A stretch of DNA of 45,221 nucleotides. It comes from Nautiliaceae bacterium. Its GTDB lineage: Bacteria > Campylobacterota > Campylobacteria > Campylobacterales > Nautiliaceae. The stretch spans positions 1-45,221 of the forward strand of contig JAMORJ010000024.1 in the NCBI GenBank assembly GCA_027063595.1, written 5' to 3'. The notes beneath the pieces were generated by a model that had not been told where the DNA came from, made no database searches, and worked only from the letters and a program-made list of their open reading frames with translations. The position numbers and the translations under genes are program-made. Of this stretch, positions 40,759-45,221 are shown one piece after another. Position 1 is the first letter of the stretch. Each line of letters starts with the position of its first letter.

Positions 40759-41346
40759 ATGGTAGATCAGAAAAGAATAGAAGAGAAATTAAAAGCTGGT
40801 AAAAGGCTTTCAAAGCTTGATGCTCCAAAAGAGATAAAAAATGTTGAAAAAGTAATGAGCGATAATGATTTTATCGTAAGTAAGACCGATCCAAAAGGAT
40901 ATATTACTTATTGTAACAGAATTTTCGTGGAAATGGCTGGATGGAGTAGAAGAGAGCTTATTGGAGCAAATCATAACATTATTCGTCATCCTCATATGCC
41001 AAAAATTGCGTTTAAACTTCTTTGGGATTTGATTCAAAATAAACAAGAGTTTTTCGGTTTTGTAAAAAATTTAAGAAAAGATGGAGGATTTTATTGGGTT
41101 TTTGCTTATATTACGCCTGATTTGGATTTAAATGGTAATATCGTTGGATATACTTCTTTTAGGAAAAAACCAAGCAGAAAAGGAATTGAAACGCTTGAGC
41201 CTATATATCTTGAACTTGTTGAGCTTGAAAAAACCGGAGGTATGGAGGCAAGTTACGAAAGGCTTAAAGAAATTCTCGGTGCTACGGATGAAAATTTAGT
41301 AAGAAAATATAACGAATTAGTTTTTAATCTTCAAAAAGAAGGGTGA
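40759..41346 (+). CDS. PAS-domain signalling protein (Aer/CetB-like)
   Basis: FIVSKTDPKGYITYCNRIFVEMAGWSRRELIGANHNIIRHPHMPKIAFKLLWDLI...GGFYWVFAYITP. Confidence 0.82.
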   Translation: MVDQKRIEEKLKAGKRLSKLDAPKEIKNVEKVMSDNDFIVSKTDPKGYITYCNRIFVEMAGWSRRELIGANHNIIRHPHMPKIAFKLLWDLIQNKQEFFGFVKNLRKDGGFYWVFAYITPDLDLNGNIVGYTSFRKKPSRKGIETLEPIYLELVELEKTGGMEASYERLKEILGATDENLVRKYNELVFNLQKEG

Positions 41347-41349
41347 GAG

Positions 41350-42825
41350 ATGAGTAAAGAAAAATTGGAGTTATTTGTAAAAATAGCGGCAAGTATAGTA
41401 GCTTTAGCGGGTATTGTTTTGAGTGTTATGAATGCTCAATATTTGTATGGGGCATTGTTTTTAATACTTTTAATAGTTCCTTGGTTGAAGTTTAAAAAAG
41501 AAGAGAAAAAAGATGCATTAGATAAAATTAACGATGTAGTTCACAAACTTTACAAAGGGGAAATTCATCACAGAGTTATTCTTGACGATGATAAAACAAA
41601 AGAAGAGCAGATTGGTTGGAATATAAACGAAGCTTTAGATCAAATTGAAGATTTGCTAAGAGAGGCTCAGAATACGATTGTTGCAGTAAGCAATGGAGAA
41701 GATTATAGATATATTTTGCCAAGCGGTCTTCATGGAGAGTTTAGAAATGTAGCTGAAGAATTTCAAAAGGCGGCGGAATCTATTAAAATAGCTAAAAAGG
41801 TTGAGTTAATTGCAAATCTTGGAAAGAGATTTGTAGAGATAGATGGAGGAGTTCCAGCTAATCTTCAAAGAGTAGGAAATGAAATTTTTAAAATAGACGA
41901 ATCTTTTAAAGAAATTGCTACTAAAGTTAAAAAAACTTCGGATAATGCAAATGAAACTTATCAAATCATGCAAGAGACAAGAGCCGATTTTGATGAATTG
42001 TCTCAAAAAGTAAGCGAAACTTCTCAAGAAATAGAGCATATGGCAAGTCATATTAGTTCTATTTCTGATATAATAGAACTTATTAGAGATATTGCAGATC
42101 AAACGAATTTACTTGCTTTAAATGCTGCGATTGAAGCGGCAAGAGCTGGGGAACATGGAAGAGGATTTGCTGTTGTTGCAGATAACATTAGAGAACTTGC
42201 TGAAAAAACTCAAAAAGCTACGAATGAAATTGCAATTACCATTCAAACTCTTCAACAACAATTTATGATGGTAAGTGAAAATACTGAGAAAGTAGTCGAT
42301 ATTTCAAATAAATCTTATCAAACAATCGAAAGCTTTGAGAGACTTTTAAATGATTTACAGAAAAATTTAAACGACGTTACAATGATTTCAAATATTAATA
42401 CGCTAAAATTAATTTTTATTACTTTTAAAATTGCGCATATTGTCTACAAATCAAATGTTTATTCTTCAGTTACGAGAGAACATGTGGAAGATGAGCTTTT
42501 AGAAAAAACAGCCGAAAATTGTTTGCTTGGCAAATGGATGGAAATTGAAGGTATTAAAGAAATATTGGTTAAACTTGGAATTTATAAGAAGATGAAAGAA
42601 TATCATAAAAAAGTTCACGAAATTGGACAAGAAGTACTTATTAGAGTAAAAGAAGAGGGAGTTACAAGAGATAATCAAAATTGGTATTATGAAAAATTAA
42701 AAGAGCTTGAGAAATATGCTAACTTATTGTTTGAGACTTTTAACGTATTTCTTGAAGAAGTTTCTAAATCACCAGAATTGTTACAAAGAGTATTAAGCGA
42801 AAGTAAACAATTAACGAATAATTAA
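41350..42825 (+). CDS. methyl-accepting chemotaxis protein with C-terminal CZB-like domain
   Basis: Signalling hairpin [39 protein letters not shown]-terminal [16 protein letters not shown]...NCLLGKWM; short N-terminal TM hairpin without a periplasmic domain. Confidence 0.9.
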   Translation: MSKEKLELFVKIAASIVALAGIVLSVMNAQYLYGALFLILLIVPWLKFKKEEKKDALDKINDVVHKLYKGEIHHRVILDDDKTKEEQIGWNINEALDQIEDLLREAQNTIVAVSNGEDYRYILPSGLHGEFRNVAEEFQKAAESIKIAKKVELIANLGKRFVEIDGGVPANLQRVGNEIFKIDESFKEIATKVKKTSDNANETYQIMQETRADFDELSQKVSETSQEIEHMASHISSISDIIELIRDIADQTNLLALNAAIEAARAGEHGRGFAVVADNIRELAEKTQKATNEIAITIQTLQQQFMMVSENTEKVVDISNKSYQTIESFERLLNDLQKNLNDVTMISNINTLKLIFITFKIAHIVYKSNVYSSVTREHVEDELLEKTAENCLLGKWMEIEGIKEILVKLGIYKKMKEYHKKVHEIGQEVLIRVKEEGVTRDNQNWYYEKLKELEKYANLLFETFNVFLEEVSKSPELLQRVLSESKQLTNN

Positions 42826-42833
42826 GGAGAGAT

Positions 42834-44135
42834 ATGTTAAGATTTGCCCCTTCTCCTACGGGAGATATGCATGTTGGAAATTTAAGAGTTGCTATTTTTA
42901 ATTATATAGTTTCAAGGCAAAGAGGAGAAAAGTTTTTAATTAGAATTGAAGATACAGATAAAGAAAGAAACATTGAAGGAAAAGATAAAGAAATTTTAGA
43001 TATTTTAAATCTTTTTGGAATAAAATACGATCAAGTCGTTTATCAATCAAGTAATTTTCATATTCATCAGCAGATGGCAAAAAAATTATTAGAAGAAAAG
43101 AAAGCGTTTGTTTGTTTTTGCGATGAGGAAGAACTTAAATTTCAAAGAGAAAAAGCGAAAATAGAAAAAAGGCCTTATAGATATTCCGGAAAATGCGAAA
43201 ATTTAACTAAAAGTGAAATTGAAAAATTAATGGCTAAAAAAAAGCCGTATGTAGTTAGGCTTAGGAAACCAAGCGAAAATATTAGGTTTAAAGACGAAAT
43301 TAAAGGAGAGTTTGATTTTTCTCCTTTTGAGGTAGATTCTTTTGTAATTTTAAGAAGCGATTTTACTCCTACTTACAATTTTGCTTGTGCGATTGATGAT
43401 ATGCTTTATGATATAAGTTTGGTAATTAGAGGAGAAGATCATTTAAGCAATACTCCAAAACAAATTCATGTTAGAAACGCCTTAGGATATAATAAAGAAA
43501 TAAAATACGCTCATCTTCCTATTATTTTAAACGAAGAAGGTAAAAAACTCTCAAAAAGAGAAAATCATGCATCCGTTAAATGGCTTTTAGAAGAAGGTTT
43601 TTTGCCAGATGCCATAGCTAATTATTTAATTTTACTTGGAAATTCTTTTGAAAAAGAAGTTTTTACAATAGATGAAGCAATTGAGTTTTTTGATTTGAAT
43701 AAAATTTCAAAAGCTCCTGCTAAATTTGATTTGGAAAAACTTAAGTTTTTAAATAAAGAGCATTTAAAAAGAATTCAAAATATCTCAAGTCTTCTTGGAT
43801 ATAATAAAATGTATGAGGATTTGCTAAAAATTTTTAGAGATGAGAGTGTAACTTTAAAAGAGATAAAGGAAAAATTTGATAAAGTTTTTAAAAAAGCCGA
43901 GGATAACGAATTTAAAGAAGAGAGAGAAATTTTAAAAAAAGAAATTTTAGAAAAAGAACTTGAAGAAAATTATGATGAATTTAAAAAAAGAATTATGAAA
44001 AATACTGGTTTAAAAGGTAAAAAATTATTTATGCCTCTTAGAGAACTTTTTATCAATCAAAAGCATGGAGCCGAAATTAAAGATTTGTATAAAGCAATGA
44101 AGCCTTATTTAAAAGAAGTAATTAAGAAAAGATAA
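42834..44135 (+). CDS. gltX: glutamyl-tRNA synthetase
   Basis: RFAPSPTGDMHVGNLRVAIFNY, RIEDTDKERN, KKLSKRENHASV. Confidence 0.96.
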   Translation: MLRFAPSPTGDMHVGNLRVAIFNYIVSRQRGEKFLIRIEDTDKERNIEGKDKEILDILNLFGIKYDQVVYQSSNFHIHQQMAKKLLEEKKAFVCFCDEEELKFQREKAKIEKRPYRYSGKCENLTKSEIEKLMAKKKPYVVRLRKPSENIRFKDEIKGEFDFSPFEVDSFVILRSDFTPTYNFACAIDDMLYDISLVIRGEDHLSNTPKQIHVRNALGYNKEIKYAHLPIILNEEGKKLSKRENHASVKWLLEEGFLPDAIANYLILLGNSFEKEVFTIDEAIEFFDLNKISKAPAKFDLEKLKFLNKEHLKRIQNISSLLGYNKMYEDLLKIFRDESVTLKEIKEKFDKVFKKAEDNEFKEEREILKKEILEKELEENYDEFKKRIMKNTGLKGKKLFMPLRELFINQKHGAEIKDLYKAMKPYLKEVIKKR

Positions 44136-44144
44136 AGGATTTTA

Positions 44145-44423
44145 ATGAATGCGTTGATTGTTAGTATTTTACAATTTATTAATTTAATAATTGAACTTTA
44201 TGTATGGGTTGTGATTATAGCGGCTTTGATTACTTGGGTTCAGCCCAATCCTTATAATCCTATTGTAAGATTTTTATATTCAGTAACTGAACCTATTTAT
44301 GCTTTTATTAGAAGGTATATTCCTACTACTTTTGGAGGATTTGACATTGCTCCTATTATTTTAATCTTGGTTTTAAAGTTTATTCAAATTTTGATTAATA
44401 ATATTATTATTTCCTTATATTAA
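44145..44423 (+). CDS. YggT family membrane protein
   Basis: ITWVQPNPYNPIVRFLYSVTEPIYAFIRRYIPTTFGGFDIAPIILILVLKFIQ. Confidence 0.88.
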   Translation: MNALIVSILQFINLIIELYVWVVIIAALITWVQPNPYNPIVRFLYSVTEPIYAFIRRYIPTTFGGFDIAPIILILVLKFIQILINNIIISLY

Positions 44424-45221
44424 TGAAAAAGCTACTTCTTTTTTTGCCTCTTTTATTGTTTGCTGAGCTTAATTTATCTTCTCTTCTTGTAAAGCCAAAA
44501 AGTTATGTAAGGGATTTTTATTTAACTGAATTTATGAGAGAGACTAATAGTTCTTCTTTGGCGTTTAAGGCATATAACGCTCTTTATAAAAAGAAAATGA
44601 AACATCTTAAGATTTTATCTAAATTTAATTTTTTTAAAGATGCGTATGTGTGTATTAATCCGAGTATTAAAGATATTAGAAAAATAGATATTTCCTGTGT
44701 TTTGGATAATGGGCTTTGGCTTAGAAGCATTGCTAGATTAAGTAAGAAAGATTTAAAATATCTTTATGGTAATTTACCAGAGGGTAAAGAAAGAAAAGCG
44801 GTTTTTGCTTTTTTAAATAACGATTTTTCTAATGTATTTAAAGATAGGGATTTAGGTTATTATTTTGTAATTAATTATCCTTCAAAAAAAATAGATCAAA
44901 TAGTAAATAATTTTTCGATTTTTGAAGGAAAGTATTTTTATTTTTTTGTAAAAAATATTGTGTTAAATGATTTGCCTTTATTATCAATTTCTCTTTCTAA
45001 ACTCAATTATAAAAGATTTAACGATAAAATTAAGTGGTGGCTTTTTTTAAATGAAATGAAATTAAATCGTTCTAAAAAAGCTTTTGAAATTTTAAAAAGT
45101 ATCAGATATAAAACTTCAAAAGAGTATTTTTGGCTGTGGAAATTGAGCAAAAAAAGAAAATATTTGGATAAATTACTAAATAACAAAAGAATAAATTTTT
45201 ATACGCTATATGCGCATGAAG
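44423..45221 (+). CDS. putative soluble lytic murein transglycosylase, N-terminal part (3' end outside window)
   Basis: Open from ATG 44423 to the window end with a signal peptide MKKLLLFLPLLLFAEL and an alpha-helical superhelix-type region; gltX-yggT-slt order is known from Campylobacter. The catalytic domain is not in the window. Confidence 0.55.
   Translation, partial: MKKLLLFLPLLLFAELNLSSLLVKPKSYVRDFYLTEFMRETNSSSLAFKAYNALYKKKMKHLKILSKFNFFKDAYVCINPSIKDIRKIDISCVLDNGLWLRSIARLSKKDLKYLYGNLPEGKERKAVFAFLNNDFSNVFKDRDLGYYFVINYPSKKIDQIVNNFSIFEGKYFYFFVKNIVLNDLPLLSISLSKLNYKRFNDKIKWWLFLNEMKLNRSKKAFEILKSIRYKTSKEYFWLWKLSKKRKYLDKLLNNKRINFYTLYAHE

Overview
This 45 kb AT-rich window is a compact bacterial chromosome segment. 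Gene content and order, including gltX-yggT-(slt-like), suggest Campylobacterota, possibly Nautiliales; that lineage call is inference. Most of it is housekeeping: dxs (3' end), polA, moaC/mobA/moaA, prfA, rpsT, glmM, lspA, thrS, infC, lepA, crcB, plsC, purQ/S/C, a CtpA-type protease, clpB, gltX and five tRNA genes. I found no CRISPR array, prophage, IS element or defence island. The regions most worth a second look are: (1) two paralogous beta-propeller/alpha-solenoid proteins on either side of polA; (2) a two-component system followed by a periplasmic OB-like protein, two tiny unlisted Cys/Trp-rich membrane peptides, a DUF4405 membrane protein and a tandem-module protein, with a 5-nt repeat at the DUF4405 stop codon; (3) a three-gene membrane protein / PAS / CZB-chemoreceptor module resembling a split energy-taxis receptor; (4) a tRNA-Val(GAC) with C instead of U at position 33; (5) a very similar promoter architecture upstream of clpB and of a yfdX-family gene; (6) an ~880 bp decayed interval with a recognisable DUF1232 remnant; (7) an unlisted 48-aa membrane ORF coupled to moaC. 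All family calls come from reading the sequence; no searches were run.
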